A DNA stretch of 64,000 nucleotides from Hodarchaeum sp048939725 (GTDB lineage Archaea; Asgardarchaeota; Heimdallarchaeia; Hodarchaeales; Hodarchaeaceae): the NCBI GenBank assembly GCA_048939725.1, contig JBHLPG010000001.1:1-64000 (forward strand), written 5' to 3'. Position 1 is the stretch's first letter; each line of letters opens with the position of its first letter. Below are positions 54,420-63,640 of this stretch, piece by piece. A model generated the notes under the pieces. That model worked only from the letters and a program-made list of their open reading frames with translations, made no database searches and had not been told where the DNA came from. The translations under genes were made by a program, and so were the position numbers.

Positions 54420-55175
54420 TTAAGTATACATGCGCCTAGAAGTTAATTTATCCTTGTCAGTTTCTTCCATTGGAGCTAATTGTCTTTTTATCTCTTCTTC
54501 GATAACTCGAGCATTTTTTATTAATTCATTAGTCTTAACTTCAACGTTTAATAGAACATTTAATTTTTCCACTGCTGCTACTGCGCCTAAAGGATCAGGC
54601 CGATCTCGTTCAGCGTAAGCGAGAAGTCCTATTGCAGGAAACATATTCATATCAAGGTATCCGAGCATGATGGCAAGTGGACCAGCCACAAATAAACCCG
54701 GATCTAATAGATTTGTATTTACTTCTTCTGTAAACCCATCAGGTAAATGTGAATAAGAATAAAAAGCACGACTTGGAATATATTGGAGATTACTGTCTGA
54801 TGATTTCAGATGTTTATCAACTCCTCCAATAAAAAAAGCCATTTTCAGGTTATCATGGCTGAGGATCCATTCAGAAAGTCTTTCAGAAAACTCAATTTGA
54901 ACATGACGATATGGTTGGAGATGGGGAATAAAAACAGCGAAGTTAAGATCTTCTTTTCCATAAATTTCGAATGGTAACCTAAGCTGATTTTCTTGAACTG
55001 AAATGAAAGGTGGTGCCCCACTTGACATAATGGTTGCAATCCGTTGCATATCCAATTCTTGTATGAAGTGGGAAACTGTAATGTATCCAATCTCTCCCAG
55101 ACCGTGCCATCCGCTTATGAAAACATGACATTGGTTTAGAATTTCAGGCTGTTCAACGAAAATCTTAAACTTCAC
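54420..55175 (-). CDS. PAC2 family protein (proteasome assembly chaperone-like), 251 aa
   Basis: CHVFISGWHGLGEIGYITVSHF, RIATIMSSGAPPFISVQENQ and AFFIGGVD match archaeal PAC2 proteins, and the later VAGPLAIMLGYLDMNMFPAIG with YAERDRPDPLGAVAAVEKLN is the conserved second glycine loop and helix. PAC2 members help proteasome alpha-ring assembly in eukaryotes. It is the last gene of the rpoE-to-bud32 run, 24 bases after bud32. Confidence 0.92.
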   Translation of the reverse strand: MKFKIFVEQPEILNQCHVFISGWHGLGEIGYITVSHFIQELDMQRIATIMSSGAPPFISVQENQLRLPFEIYGKEDLNFAVFIPHLQPYRHVQIEFSERLSEWILSHDNLKMAFFIGGVDKHLKSSDSNLQYIPSRAFYSYSHLPDGFTEEVNTNLLDPGLFVAGPLAIMLGYLDMNMFPAIGLLAYAERDRPDPLGAVAAVEKLNVLLNVEVKTNELIKNARVIEEEIKRQLAPMEETDKDKLTSRRMYT

Positions 55176-55199
55176 AAATTTGTGCTCCTTATGATTTTG

Positions 55200-55862
55200 T
55201 CACTCTAGTCGATCTTCTCTAGCAATATATCTAGCCCTACTTTGAATTTTTTTCATGTGTTCAAAAGTTTTCCTGCCTTTCTTGCATTCCTTAATATATC
55301 CTAGCTGAAATACGTCAAATAAAACTTTGTAATTAGGTGAAATTGCTTTCAAAGTACTATAGAAAGTTAGTAAATCATCAGCTTTTTTTTCTAATTCATT
55401 TGATATTTGACCTAAACCAAAATCAATAAACCACGACAAATTTTCTTTCTTAATAATAACATTGAAAACCGTTAAATCCCCATGAATAATATCATTTTCA
55501 TGTAAAAGACCAACTTGCTCACCAATTCCTTCAAAAATTGACTTCAAGGTTGAAATGCTTATTGAATTAATTAATGAAAAAAGGATCTTCCCTCGTATCT
55601 CCTCTATGAGCAACGTGAAGTTCCCTGAATCAATTCCATAAAGAGCAGGCACCCGAGCACCAATCTTCCAGGCCTCGGTCAATAAACGAGCTTCTACTCT
55701 TAATCTATGTAATCGGATGGTTTGATCTATTTCTGGCAGCCGATAGGGTTTTGGCAGCCGGTGTTTCAAGATTATTGGAGTTTGGAAAAAAGAACCACTA
55801 TATATTACCGCTTCAGCTCCTTTTGCCAACAATTCTTTTTGTATAATTGTCAATGAATCCAA
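55200..55862 (-). CDS. bud32: Bud32/PRPK-type kinase (KEOPS), 220 aa
   Basis: Catalytic features HGDLTVFNVIIKK and WFIDFGLGQ replace the usual HRDLKxxN and DFG of kinases. The ATP-binding Lys is in FQTPIILKHRLPKPYRLPEID. Small lobe and C-terminal ARYIAREDRLE follow the Bud32 pattern. It overlaps kae1 by 13 bases. Part of KEOPS, which makes t6A in tRNA. Confidence 0.96.
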   Translation of the reverse strand: MDSLTIIQKELLAKGAEAVIYSGSFFQTPIILKHRLPKPYRLPEIDQTIRLHRLRVEARLLTEAWKIGARVPALYGIDSGNFTLLIEEIRGKILFSLINSISISTLKSIFEGIGEQVGLLHENDIIHGDLTVFNVIIKKENLSWFIDFGLGQISNELEKKADDLLTFYSTLKAISPNYKVLFDVFQLGYIKECKKGRKTFEHMKKIQSRARYIAREDRLE

Positions 55863-56842
55863 TTCACTTCCACTTGGTCAGTTCGCCATCGTGGTTTAAC
55901 ATGGCTGTTACTTACGGTAATAAAGTTCTTTTTTCTGTACATATTAGCCCCAGCTAGGGCAATCATTGTTCCATTGTCTCCTGCAAGCTCTTTTGGAACT
56001 ACAAAATATTTAACAGCTTGTTCAGAGGCTACACTTTGGATCATTTTTTGGAGTCTTGCATTTGCTGCGACCCCCCCAGTTAATAAAACAGATTGTTTTT
56101 TGGTACACGATAAAGCTCGTTCTGTTGCCTCTGCTAACGCAGCAAAAGTATATTCCTGAAATGAATAACAAATATCTGCTATATTATGATCTGACATAAG
56201 TTTTTGAGCAGCAGTAACAACACCAGAAAAAGAAAAAGACATCCCCTTTACTGCATAAGGAAGGGGAAGTATTTTCTGTCCATTTTTCGCTTCTTGTTCT
56301 ATGTGTGGTCCACCAGGATGAGGTAAGCTTAAACTCCTTCCAAGTGTATCTAATGCATTACCTATTGCAATATCTAGAGTTTCTCCGAGAATACGATATC
56401 TTCCATTTAAGAAAGTAATAAGTTGAGTATTTCCTCCGCTAACATAAAGAACCATGGGATTTTGAGCTGGTGTAATCATTCTTCCTAGTTCTACATGGGC
56501 TATACAGTGATTTACCCCAATTAATGGCTTCTTCAATAATAATGAAATCGATCGTGCAATCGTAGCTGTTATTCTGAGGCAGGGTCCAAGCCCAGGTCCT
56601 TGAGAAAACGCAACTGCGTCTATCTTATTTAGATGAAAGGGGATTTCATTAACCATTTGATCTAACAATTTAGGAAAGTTTTTCGCAAGAAATTCCGAGG
56701 CTTCTCGCGGATGAATACCTCCCTGCTCTGGAAAATAAGTAGCTGTCTTATTAAACACAATATTCCTGCCTTGAGTGATAGCTACCCCTGCAGAATGGGC
56801 CGTTCCTTCAAACCCCAAGATAATAGGTTCAAGAATTACCAT
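55850..56842 (-). CDS. kae1: Kae1 (TsaD/OSGEP) tRNA threonylcarbamoyltransferase, 330 aa
   Basis: ILGFEGTAHSAGVAI at the N-terminus, the metal-binding NHCIAHVELGR, and YVSGGNTQLI with TGGVAANARLQ identify Kae1. Length is normal. In some archaea Kae1 is fused to Bud32; here they are separate but overlapping genes. It forms t6A37 in ANN-decoding tRNAs. Confidence 0.97.
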   Translation of the reverse strand: MVILEPIILGFEGTAHSAGVAITQGRNIVFNKTATYFPEQGGIHPREASEFLAKNFPKLLDQMVNEIPFHLNKIDAVAFSQGPGLGPCLRITATIARSISLLLKKPLIGVNHCIAHVELGRMITPAQNPMVLYVSGGNTQLITFLNGRYRILGETLDIAIGNALDTLGRSLSLPHPGGPHIEQEAKNGQKILPLPYAVKGMSFSFSGVVTAAQKLMSDHNIADICYSFQEYTFAALAEATERALSCTKKQSVLLTGGVAANARLQKMIQSVASEQAVKYFVVPKELAGDNGTMIALAGANMYRKKNFITVSNSHVKPRWRTDQVEVNWIH

Positions 56843-56870
56843 ATTAATATCAAAAAGAATTCATTAAGAT

Positions 56871-57032
56871 TCAAAATTCAGTGTAACCACATAAACCACA
56901 AGAAATCCTATCTTTGTGTTTTGCCATAAATGAACCTTTACATCTAGGACAGAAAACATTCTTTCGGACTAATTTCCCTTTTTTATAATCTGCTTCATAA
57001 TGAGAATGGGCAGGGTTTCTCCTGGGACTCAT
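56871..57032 (-). CDS. rps27ae: ribosomal protein eS31 (S27Ae), 53 aa
   Basis: ATG 57032 opens a 53-codon frame (MSPRRNPAHSHYEADYKKGK then a zinc-binding CPRC...CGLC). The two CxxC pairs and NVFCPRC match eS31 without a fused ubiquitin, as in archaea. It lies between eS24 and kae1 on the same strand. It is short and easily missed. Confidence 0.93.
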   Translation of the reverse strand: MSPRRNPAHSHYEADYKKGKLVRKNVFCPRCKGSFMAKHKDRISCGLCGYTEF

Positions 57033-57037
57033 GGTTA

Positions 57038-57343
57038 TCAACTTTTATCTGTATTATCTTCTTTTATGATCTTATTTCTTCTCAGACGGTATTTTGGTTC
57101 AAAAACAAAAACATCAGCAGCAGTATCATAACAGTGGACAATCACACGTGATCGTGGTTCACCAAAATGTCCCTGAATGCTTTGAATGACAACATGATCA
57201 AGATCCATGTTCAATAGCGCGGCGATTTTAGCTCTAACAGCTTCTCGTGTTGGAGTAATCTCACCCAAATGAGTAAGAAGAACATCAACTTCCTTACGGC
57301 CGATTAATGGATTATATTTCTCCTGAACTATGGTCGTCTCCAT
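57038..57343 (-). CDS. rps24e: ribosomal protein eS24, ~101 aa
   Basis: METTIVQEKYNPLIGRKEV and the YDTAADVFVFEPKYRLRRN segment match eS24. ATG 57343 gives a normal N-terminus; ATG 57367 adds eight residues. The start lies within the end of the upstream DPCK gene (overlap ~32 bases). Confidence 0.95.
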   Translation of the reverse strand: METTIVQEKYNPLIGRKEVDVLLTHLGEITPTREAVRAKIAALLNMDLDHVVIQSIQGHFGEPRSRVIVHCYDTAADVFVFEPKYRLRRNKIIKEDNTDKS

Positions 57344-57902
57344 TAATGAATTCCTCATATGTTTCAAATTTATTAAGTAGATCTTCTGTTAATTTCTTTA
57401 GGGAAGGAGTGATGAAAGCACAAACTATTCCTTCATCAGTAGTAATAGGAGGTTGTCCATATACTACCATACTTCCAAGAGGGAGTAAGATAATGGCAGG
57501 AATTACTAATAGGTCCTCTTCACCATCAATCCTGACAGCAACACGGCATTTATTTGGAGTATATGATTGTATTTGTTTGATCGTGCGATCAAGAATCTTC
57601 CATGCTTTTTGTGATATCCTTTCAGGAGGATTAAAAACTTTCATATTTTGATATAAATCCAGATTAAGATCAATTTCCTTTTGTCTGAGGGTTTTTCCAT
57701 CATAAATTATAATTTCAGGGAGAAAATCAACATCGAACAAGGTTTTAGTGCAATAATCTCCTATAGATATTGTAATGATAGGTTTACATGCATTAATATA
57801 ATTCTTAGCTTTTTGTGCAGCTTTTTGGGATGATCCGGTAAATAGTTTCCCAATTGGATCACGTAGCGATGCTCTGAGAGTTTTTGGAAGTTTATATCCC
57901 AA
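57312..57902 (-). CDS. GTP-dependent dephospho-CoA kinase (DUF359), 196 aa
   Basis: ITISIGDYCTKTLFDVDF, EIIIYDGKTLRQ, RIDGEEDLLVIPAIILLP and VVYGQPPITTDEGIV are the DUF359 signature segments. This family performs the last step of CoA synthesis in many archaea using GTP. It lies in the rpoE-spt4 to eS24 cluster, an arrangement shared by other archaea. Confidence 0.92.
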   Translation of the reverse strand: MGYKLPKTLRASLRDPIGKLFTGSSQKAAQKAKNYINACKPIITISIGDYCTKTLFDVDFLPEIIIYDGKTLRQKEIDLNLDLYQNMKVFNPPERISQKAWKILDRTIKQIQSYTPNKCRVAVRIDGEEDLLVIPAIILLPLGSMVVYGQPPITTDEGIVCAFITPSLKKLTEDLLNKFETYEEFINGDDHSSGEI

Positions 57903-57913
57903 AAAGAAGGCCC

Positions 57914-58108
57914 CTAACGCACTTTTATTGCATACTTCCCAGGACGAGTAACATTTAGCTTATGGGCTATTTTGCTTTCATTCACATTTCTGATGATAAC
58001 CATACCGACAAAGGATCTAGAAAGATGATTATGAGTCTTACAAATGGGACAGACTTCTTCTCCATGTACTATACTGTTACACTTTTTACATGCTTTTAAT
58101 TTTACCAT
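57914..58108 (-). CDS. spt4: transcription elongation factor Spt4 (RpoE''), 64 aa
   Basis: Two CxxC pairs (CKKCNSI and CPICKTH) form the zinc site, and FVGMVIIRNVNESKIAHKLN contacts Spt5. Length is normal. It abuts rpoE with no gap (58108/58109). Confidence 0.96.
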   Translation of the reverse strand: MVKLKACKKCNSIVHGEEVCPICKTHNHLSRSFVGMVIIRNVNESKIAHKLNVTRPGKYAIKVR

Positions 58109-58660
58109 CTAACTCTTCTCCTTCGTTTTAGAATCTTCAAGCCAACTCTTTAGACCAAGCCCTTCCCCTTTCATTGTAACTGCTATTTTCATGCTTACAT
58201 GATCGACAGTAGCAGTGATAATCTTCCCACGAACTAGATCCCCAGGCCTGATTGTACGACCTGATTCTCGTCCAACTAAAACACCTGAAGACCTGGAAGA
58301 CATCTGGAAATATTCATCAGCAATTTGACTGATGTGGGCTAGTGCATCTGTACAGCCTATTCGCATGAAAAATCCAAATTTTGTTGTTTCAACAACTTCT
58401 CCTTCAGATACTTCATCATCTAAGGGTCTAAAAGTGATAGCTTCATATTCAACGTCATGGAATGTGGCTCCGTCACCTGGTACGATTCGACCTGGCGAAA
58501 CTTCGATGATAGATAATACTGCGACAATCATTCCGACATCTGCGCCAATTGTGGTCTCATTTTTCGCTCGAGAAATGTCAAGAATGACATCGGCTATAGA
58601 TTCCCCAAAGCGATTTGGGGGGACACGGATTGTTTCGCGGATACGAGTTAAGTAGTACAT
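58109..58660 (-). CDS. rpoE: RNA polymerase subunit RpoE (Rpb7-like), 183 aa
   Basis: MYYLTRIRETIRVPPNRFGE is the N-terminal tip domain, and VVETTKFGFFMRIGCTDALAH is the S1 OB-fold that binds exiting RNA. First gene of the minus-strand run rpoE-spt4-DPCK-eS24-eS31-kae1-bud32-PAC2. Confidence 0.97.
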   Translation of the reverse strand: MYYLTRIRETIRVPPNRFGESIADVILDISRAKNETTIGADVGMIVAVLSIIEVSPGRIVPGDGATFHDVEYEAITFRPLDDEVSEGEVVETTKFGFFMRIGCTDALAHISQIADEYFQMSSRSSGVLVGRESGRTIRPGDLVRGKIITATVDHVSMKIAVTMKGEGLGLKSWLEDSKTKEKS

Positions 58661-58969
58661 AGTTTTGGAGCCTCAGTACATTTCTCTAGTACTGCAACCA
58701 CTGGAAAATAAATCATTCGGGGGTTTATTCGATAGACTATTGAGTCTTTCCACACAAAAAAAAATAGTGAATCGAAGACAAGAAAAACATCCACGTTATC
58801 TCAAAGAATCGACAAGCTGATAGCGGTATTACCATGAAAACAAAAGGAAACACCAACATTAGGACGAAAAAAAAACAAGAGATTCAAAATCTATATCCAT
58901 AGAGAAACGAAATCAAACAAAAAAAGGAATGGGGGGAGAATCCCCTATTTTAATAAGTTTATTTTTTTC
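58661..58969. other. intergenic region, no gene seen
   Basis: About 310 bases upstream of rpoE and downstream of the pyrophosphatase. A-rich runs on the plus strand read as T-runs at the 3' end of the pyrophosphatase transcript, which would suit archaeal termination. No RNA gene is recognised. Confidence 0.4.
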
Positions 58970-61435
58970 CTAGTTTACCATAGGTGTTGCTTTTCGGTTA
59001 CTCTTTCGATAAGCCCAAACAAACAGAACGAAGAGTAGCGCAGCAACGACCATCAGAATAAAGCTAAGGATTGGTTCTACTGTTGCTTCTACTAACAGTG
59101 GAGCTAAGATAAGACTTACTAAATTAACAACCTTGATCATGGGATTAATCGCTGGGCCTGCAGTGTCTTTTAATGGATCTCCAACTGTATCACCAACCAC
59201 ACCAGCTTTATGACGTTCAGATCCTTTACCTGTATTCTTTTCAATATCTCGGGGCTCATCTTCTATAGCTTTCTTTGCATTGTCCCATGCTCCACCAGCA
59301 TTAGCCATGAAGACTGCTAATAATTGTCCTGATGCTATGATTCCTGCTTGAAATCCTCCTAAAACTTCAACACCTGATCCAATAGCTTCCTTTGCTTCTG
59401 TAGGTAAACCAGCTATATCTGCTCCTGTAGCTATTAATACACCAAAGAAAATTGCCACTACGATTGGAACAGAAACAGCAATGACCGCCAAGCTCACTAG
59501 TTCTTTTTGTGCTGCAGATGTAGAGATGGAAACAGCTTGTTCATAATCAGGTTTTTTTGTTCCTTCCATAATACCTGGAATTTTGAACTGACGTCGTACT
59601 TCCTCTATTATATCTCCAGCTGCTCTACTAACTGCTCGGATATTGAATGCAGCGAAAATCCAAGGTAAAGCTGCACCAAGTAGAAGGCCTACAAAAACTG
59701 CAGGGATATTTACTCGTAATCCCTCTGCTAGTGGATTTGTTATGCCTAAATTTTCTACAACTACTTGAACATCAGTAACAAAAGATGCAAATAAGCTAAC
59801 TGCGGCAATGACGGCTGATGCAATAGCAATTCCTTTAGTAATTGCCTTGGTAGTATTTCCAACAGCATCCAATTCTTCTAACACAGCTGTTGATTCTTTG
59901 TCCATTGATGTTAATTCAGCGATCCCTTGTGCGTTGTCACTAATAGGGCCAAAGGAATCCATTGCTACATTATTACCTGTGTGAGAAAGCATGCCAATTC
60001 CAATAAGTGATATACCATAAAGCATGTATTGAAGAATTTGTGATTGATTTACAAATAATTCACGAATTCCTAAAAATCCACCAAAGATTTCGTTGCCTGG
60101 GAGAATCAGGAATGTACCGACAGCTATTACAAAAGAAACACAGATGGTAACAACAGCCCAGACGCTAGATTCGTATCCAAGAGCAAGTCCAGAGAGAATA
60201 GTCGTTGCAGGTCCTCCATGCATTGAATCAACAACCTCTTGAACAGGTCCTCGTTCCTTTGAGGTAAACCTTGCAGTAATTGGATTAAACGAAACTGCGA
60301 GCATAACACCTGTAGCAGTAAGAAATGCAAGTCTCCAGTCACCTATGTAGAAAATAGCGAAAATAAATGATGTTACAATCGTAATTGCGCTAGAAAGCTC
60401 ATATGATTGGAACATAGCTTTCTCTGCATCAGGTGTCTTCCAGAGAGCTACTGCAAAAGTACCAACCATTGAACTGATTACACCAATCCCTCGAACAATA
60501 AGTGGGTACATAATCCACACAATAGCTTGTACGAGGGAAAGACCTTCATCTAGTGCTAGTCCAAAAAGAAACAAACCGAGTATAAGTGACGAGACAATAG
60601 TAACTTCATAAGATTCAAAGATGTCCGCTGCCATCCCCGCACAGTCCCCAACATTATCTCCTACGAGATCTGCAATAACGGCAGCATTTCGAGGATCGTC
60701 CTCTGGAATATCTTTCTCAACCTTTCCAACGAGATCAGCCCCAACATCAGCTGCTTTTGTATATATACCACCTCCTACTCTCATGAAAAGAGCGAGAATA
60801 GTACCACCGAACCCAAATCCAAGAAGGGCATCGGGGGCTGCGGTTCCCAAGATTATAAAAATCAATGTGCCTCCTAAAAGACCAAAGCCATCAGTCAACA
60901 TACCCGTGACAGTTCCCGCATGATAAGCAATCGAAAGTGCTTTGTTATATCGTCGGTCAACATCCAAAAGCTTTCCGTTTTCGTCTGTAGCTCCTTGAGC
61001 AGCAGCAGCAACCCTTAAATTACCATGAACAGCAATACGCATTCCAAATTGACCGACCATCAAAGAAAAACTTGCTCCCATAATGAAAGCTATCGTTCGG
61101 CCAACTGCTATTATCAACGTCCTAGTTGCTTCAGGATAATCTTTTAATTCAAGTTGAGCCCCTTCTGATGTATGGATTAAGTATACGCTTAGAAATAGCG
61201 CACCTGTTAGTAGGATAACTATCGGGAGAATAGTTCTCAACTGTTTCTGAAGGTATGCGTCGGAGCCTTCCTTGATAGCACTCCAAACTTCCTTCATTTC
61301 CTCTGTTCCAGTGTCGTGACTCATTACGTCTCGTCTTAACAACCATGAATAGATGAAGCTTAAGATTGCAACAATAACGACGCCAATGAGGACTAGTTGT
61401 TCAAAAAGACCTAGATCCATGAAAGTCGTAAACAT
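58970..61435 (-). CDS. hppA: membrane-bound proton-translocating pyrophosphatase, 821 aa
   Basis: The catalytic loop DVGADLVGKVEKDIPEDDPR and DNVGDCAGMAADIFESYE bind Mg-pyrophosphate; later motifs NAGGAWDNAKK and GDTVGDPLKDTAGPA complete the site. About sixteen membrane helices. The segment GNTTKAITKG has Lys where potassium-dependent enzymes have Ala (GNTTAA), which marks the potassium-independent proton-pumping class. Length is slightly above average, due to loops. Confidence 0.97.
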   Translation of the reverse strand: MFTTFMDLGLFEQLVLIGVVIVAILSFIYSWLLRRDVMSHDTGTEEMKEVWSAIKEGSDAYLQKQLRTILPIVILLTGALFLSVYLIHTSEGAQLELKDYPEATRTLIIAVGRTIAFIMGASFSLMVGQFGMRIAVHGNLRVAAAAQGATDENGKLLDVDRRYNKALSIAYHAGTVTGMLTDGFGLLGGTLIFIILGTAAPDALLGFGFGGTILALFMRVGGGIYTKAADVGADLVGKVEKDIPEDDPRNAAVIADLVGDNVGDCAGMAADIFESYEVTIVSSLILGLFLFGLALDEGLSLVQAIVWIMYPLIVRGIGVISSMVGTFAVALWKTPDAEKAMFQSYELSSAITIVTSFIFAIFYIGDWRLAFLTATGVMLAVSFNPITARFTSKERGPVQEVVDSMHGGPATTILSGLALGYESSVWAVVTICVSFVIAVGTFLILPGNEIFGGFLGIRELFVNQSQILQYMLYGISLIGIGMLSHTGNNVAMDSFGPISDNAQGIAELTSMDKESTAVLEELDAVGNTTKAITKGIAIASAVIAAVSLFASFVTDVQVVVENLGITNPLAEGLRVNIPAVFVGLLLGAALPWIFAAFNIRAVSRAAGDIIEEVRRQFKIPGIMEGTKKPDYEQAVSISTSAAQKELVSLAVIAVSVPIVVAIFFGVLIATGADIAGLPTEAKEAIGSGVEVLGGFQAGIIASGQLLAVFMANAGGAWDNAKKAIEDEPRDIEKNTGKGSERHKAGVVGDTVGDPLKDTAGPAINPMIKVVNLVSLILAPLLVEATVEPILSFILMVVAALLFVLFVWAYRKSNRKATPMVN

Positions 61436-61853
61436 GATTTTACATTTCCTTTCTACAGATTTATCTGGAACCTAAATTTTGACAGGAGATAAGATGTGAT
61501 TTACTATTAACAAAATTTCGGTTCCTAATCTAAATTTAATCGTTTTTTCAGTTAATAGTTGTTTGTGAACAGGAGTATTCACGGTGTTCTGCTCAAACAA
61601 CTTGGTGAGAAATCCATTTTTAAAAATTTTAAATAATTTTTTCCTTCTTTTGGATTCAAAATTCTCAGGTTGCGTTTTTTGGAAACAATTCAAACATGTC
61701 TATATTGTAATTGCAAATCAGGCAATATTAATACTGTAAAAGTAAATCCAAAAGAAAGTTTCTTCAGGATGTTCCTATGGGAGACAAATTTATTTTTAAT
61801 TGTTGATTAGATAAAATACGAGAATATCAATTCAAATCTATTAGGTGAATAAT
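61436..61853. other. intergenic region, no gene seen
   Basis: About 420 bases between the divergent pyrophosphatase and ndk genes. A 73-codon frame on the minus strand (61472-61693) is Lys/Phe/Asn-rich and has no motif; I do not support it. The region should contain both promoters. Confidence 0.4.
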
Positions 61854-62303
61854 ATGTCCGAAAAGACACTTCTTATGATCAAACCTGATGCAGTCCAAAG
61901 ATCATTAATCGGCCGAATTATCTCACGGATTGAGGAAAAAGGCCTCAAGATAATCGGTTTAAAAATGGTCCAATTAACGAACCATAAAGTAGATCAACTC
62001 TACGACATTCATATTGGCAAAAGCTTCTATGAAATATTGAAATCCTTTATAATCTCTGGACCTGTAATAGCCATTGCAATTCAAGGTAACAATGTTGTTA
62101 AAGTCGTACGGAAACTAGCTGGGATAACAAACTCTCCAGATGCGGAACCAGGTACAATCCGCGGGGATTTTGGACTAGATTTAACTAAGAATATTGTTCA
62201 CGCTTCTGATGCCGTTGATCGAGCGCAATATGAGCTAGGTACCTTATTTAAAGCTGGTGAACTCATAGAATATGAGCTAATTAATGAACCATGGATAAGG
62301 TAA
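61854..62303 (+). CDS. ndk: nucleoside diphosphate kinase, 149 aa
   Basis: LLMIKPDAVQRSLIGRI and the active-site segment NIVHASDAVDRAQYEL (catalytic His in VHASD) identify Ndk. ATG 61854 with TAGGTG six bases upstream is preferred over GTG 61845, which overlaps that site. It balances NTP pools. Confidence 0.97.
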   Translation: MSEKTLLMIKPDAVQRSLIGRIISRIEEKGLKIIGLKMVQLTNHKVDQLYDIHIGKSFYEILKSFIISGPVIAIAIQGNNVVKVVRKLAGITNSPDAEPGTIRGDFGLDLTKNIVHASDAVDRAQYELGTLFKAGELIEYELINEPWIR

Positions 62304-62363
62304 TTATGTGAAAACTAAAAAGAATTCTATAACACATAAAAATTTTTAATAGGAGGATTTGCT

Positions 62364-63020
62364 ATTCAACGACGTTATCCCAATAGAAGAATAAGAATAG
62401 AAAGTATTAACCGTTCCCAGGTTTTAAAAGACGATGAAGAACGTTGGAGGTTAATCACACCAAATGGAGATAATATTTTTCGATTATGGGTCATGGGAAT
62501 AGTCACTGATAAATATTCTGGGGAAAATAACTATATTGGATTAAAAATAGAAGATGGATCAGGAGCTATAATCGTTAAAACATGGGATGGTCGGCTTGAA
62601 CAATTACAGAAATGGGATAAAATTGAAGTTTTAGGTCAAATACAAATATCTGAGAGAGATGGAAATATTGATGTCTTCATTTCCCCTGATATTATTCATC
62701 CTATCACGGATGATAACTGGTTCTTAGTTCATCGATTGAAAATCGTTCAACAGCTTCAACATGACGTCTCGATTGAAGTTGAGTCTGCAAAAGTAGGGGG
62801 TTTAGAGCTCGGTATTGCTTCTATAGAAGATCTTAAGATTAAATTGAGAACAGCAGTAAGAAAACTTGATAAGGGAAATGGAGTTTCATACGATCAATTG
62901 GTTAGTAAATTTCCAAATGTTGCAGAAGTTCAGATTGATGAAGCCATTACTGAGTTATTAGAATCGGGTGAGTTCTTCGAACCAAAAGCAGGGGTCTATT
63001 CTTCTGCTATTGATTCTTAA
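62364..63020 (+). CDS. RPA-like OB-fold protein with likely ATT start, ~218 aa
   Basis: The frame from 62364 reads IQRRYPNRRIRIESINRSQV, then an OB-fold (FRLWVMGIVTDKY...LKIEDGSGAIIVKTWDG...VLGQIQI), similar to archaeal RPA/Rpa32-like proteins, and a C-terminal winged-helix region as in RPA32. No ATG, GTG or TTG is in frame between the stop at 62337 and ATG 62493, which lies inside the OB-fold. AGGAGG at 62351-62356 stands seven bases before ATT 62364. I therefore take ATT as the start. Single-stranded DNA binding is the likely role. Confidence 0.8.
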   Translation: MQRRYPNRRIRIESINRSQVLKDDEERWRLITPNGDNIFRLWVMGIVTDKYSGENNYIGLKIEDGSGAIIVKTWDGRLEQLQKWDKIEVLGQIQISERDGNIDVFISPDIIHPITDDNWFLVHRLKIVQQLQHDVSIEVESAKVGGLELGIASIEDLKIKLRTAVRKLDKGNGVSYDQLVSKFPNVAEVQIDEAITELLESGEFFEPKAGVYSSAIDS

Positions 63021-63051
63021 TCATATTTTAATATTACACTTTCCTAAGATG

Positions 63052-63603
63052 CTAAGGTCTATTCCATTGAAAAATATAATATCTTATTTGTTGGTCTGAT
63101 AAGACTGTTGCAATGACATATCTTTTTCTTACTGAGGTAGCTAATCGCCCAGCACGAACTAAATCGATAGGTTCAATTCGAGACGTCTTCGGAACTACTG
63201 AAATCAAGAATGGGGAGTGGTCAATTCCTGGTCCTCGACGATATACTGCAAAATCAGTTCCAAATTTCAATCCAGGGCGTACAATATAACGTTTATTACG
63301 AAGATCCAAAAAAACTGCGAAAAGGTCATCAAAATTTGGAAATCGTTCCTCACAAAGCTCTAAATACTTTTTTTTGGATAATACTGATCCATCCTCCTCA
63401 TGAATTACGATTTTATCCTTGTCTTGAAGAAAAGCAGCTTCTAGTAATGTGAGTTCTAAAGGTCGATCAAACCTTGGAGATTTTGGTTTCCGTATTCCTA
63501 CAGGTTTACCAAAATAACCCAGTTGATAGATATAGCTTCCTTGTTCGGGATCCCAAATAATGACATGTTTGTCAATTATTTGAGCTGGAATGGGAATTTC
63601 CAT
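63052..63603 (-). CDS. endA: tRNA-splicing endonuclease catalytic subunit EndA, 183 aa
   Basis: The catalytic triad is intact: Tyr121 (DFAVYRRGP), His129 (GIDHSPFLISVV) and Lys160 (ATSVRKRYVIA). The N-terminal domain (ELTLLEAAFLQDKDKI) is the usual helper fold. Length suits a single-unit EndA subunit. A partner without the His is at 30848-31486, so the active enzyme is probably heteromeric. It removes the introns of the tRNA genes in this window. Confidence 0.95.
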   Translation of the reverse strand: MEIPIPAQIIDKHVIIWDPEQGSYIYQLGYFGKPVGIRKPKSPRFDRPLELTLLEAAFLQDKDKIVIHEEDGSVLSKKKYLELCEERFPNFDDLFAVFLDLRNKRYIVRPGLKFGTDFAVYRRGPGIDHSPFLISVVPKTSRIEPIDLVRAGRLATSVRKRYVIATVLSDQQIRYYIFQWNRP

Positions 63604-63640
63604 GTTATATTGCTTCCAAGGAAAATCAAGGCTTATGAGC

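Noticed and set aside
61472..61693. 73-codon minus-strand frame between hppA and ndk
   Set aside because: Lys/Asn/Phe-rich with no motif; it occupies the region needed for the divergent promoters.
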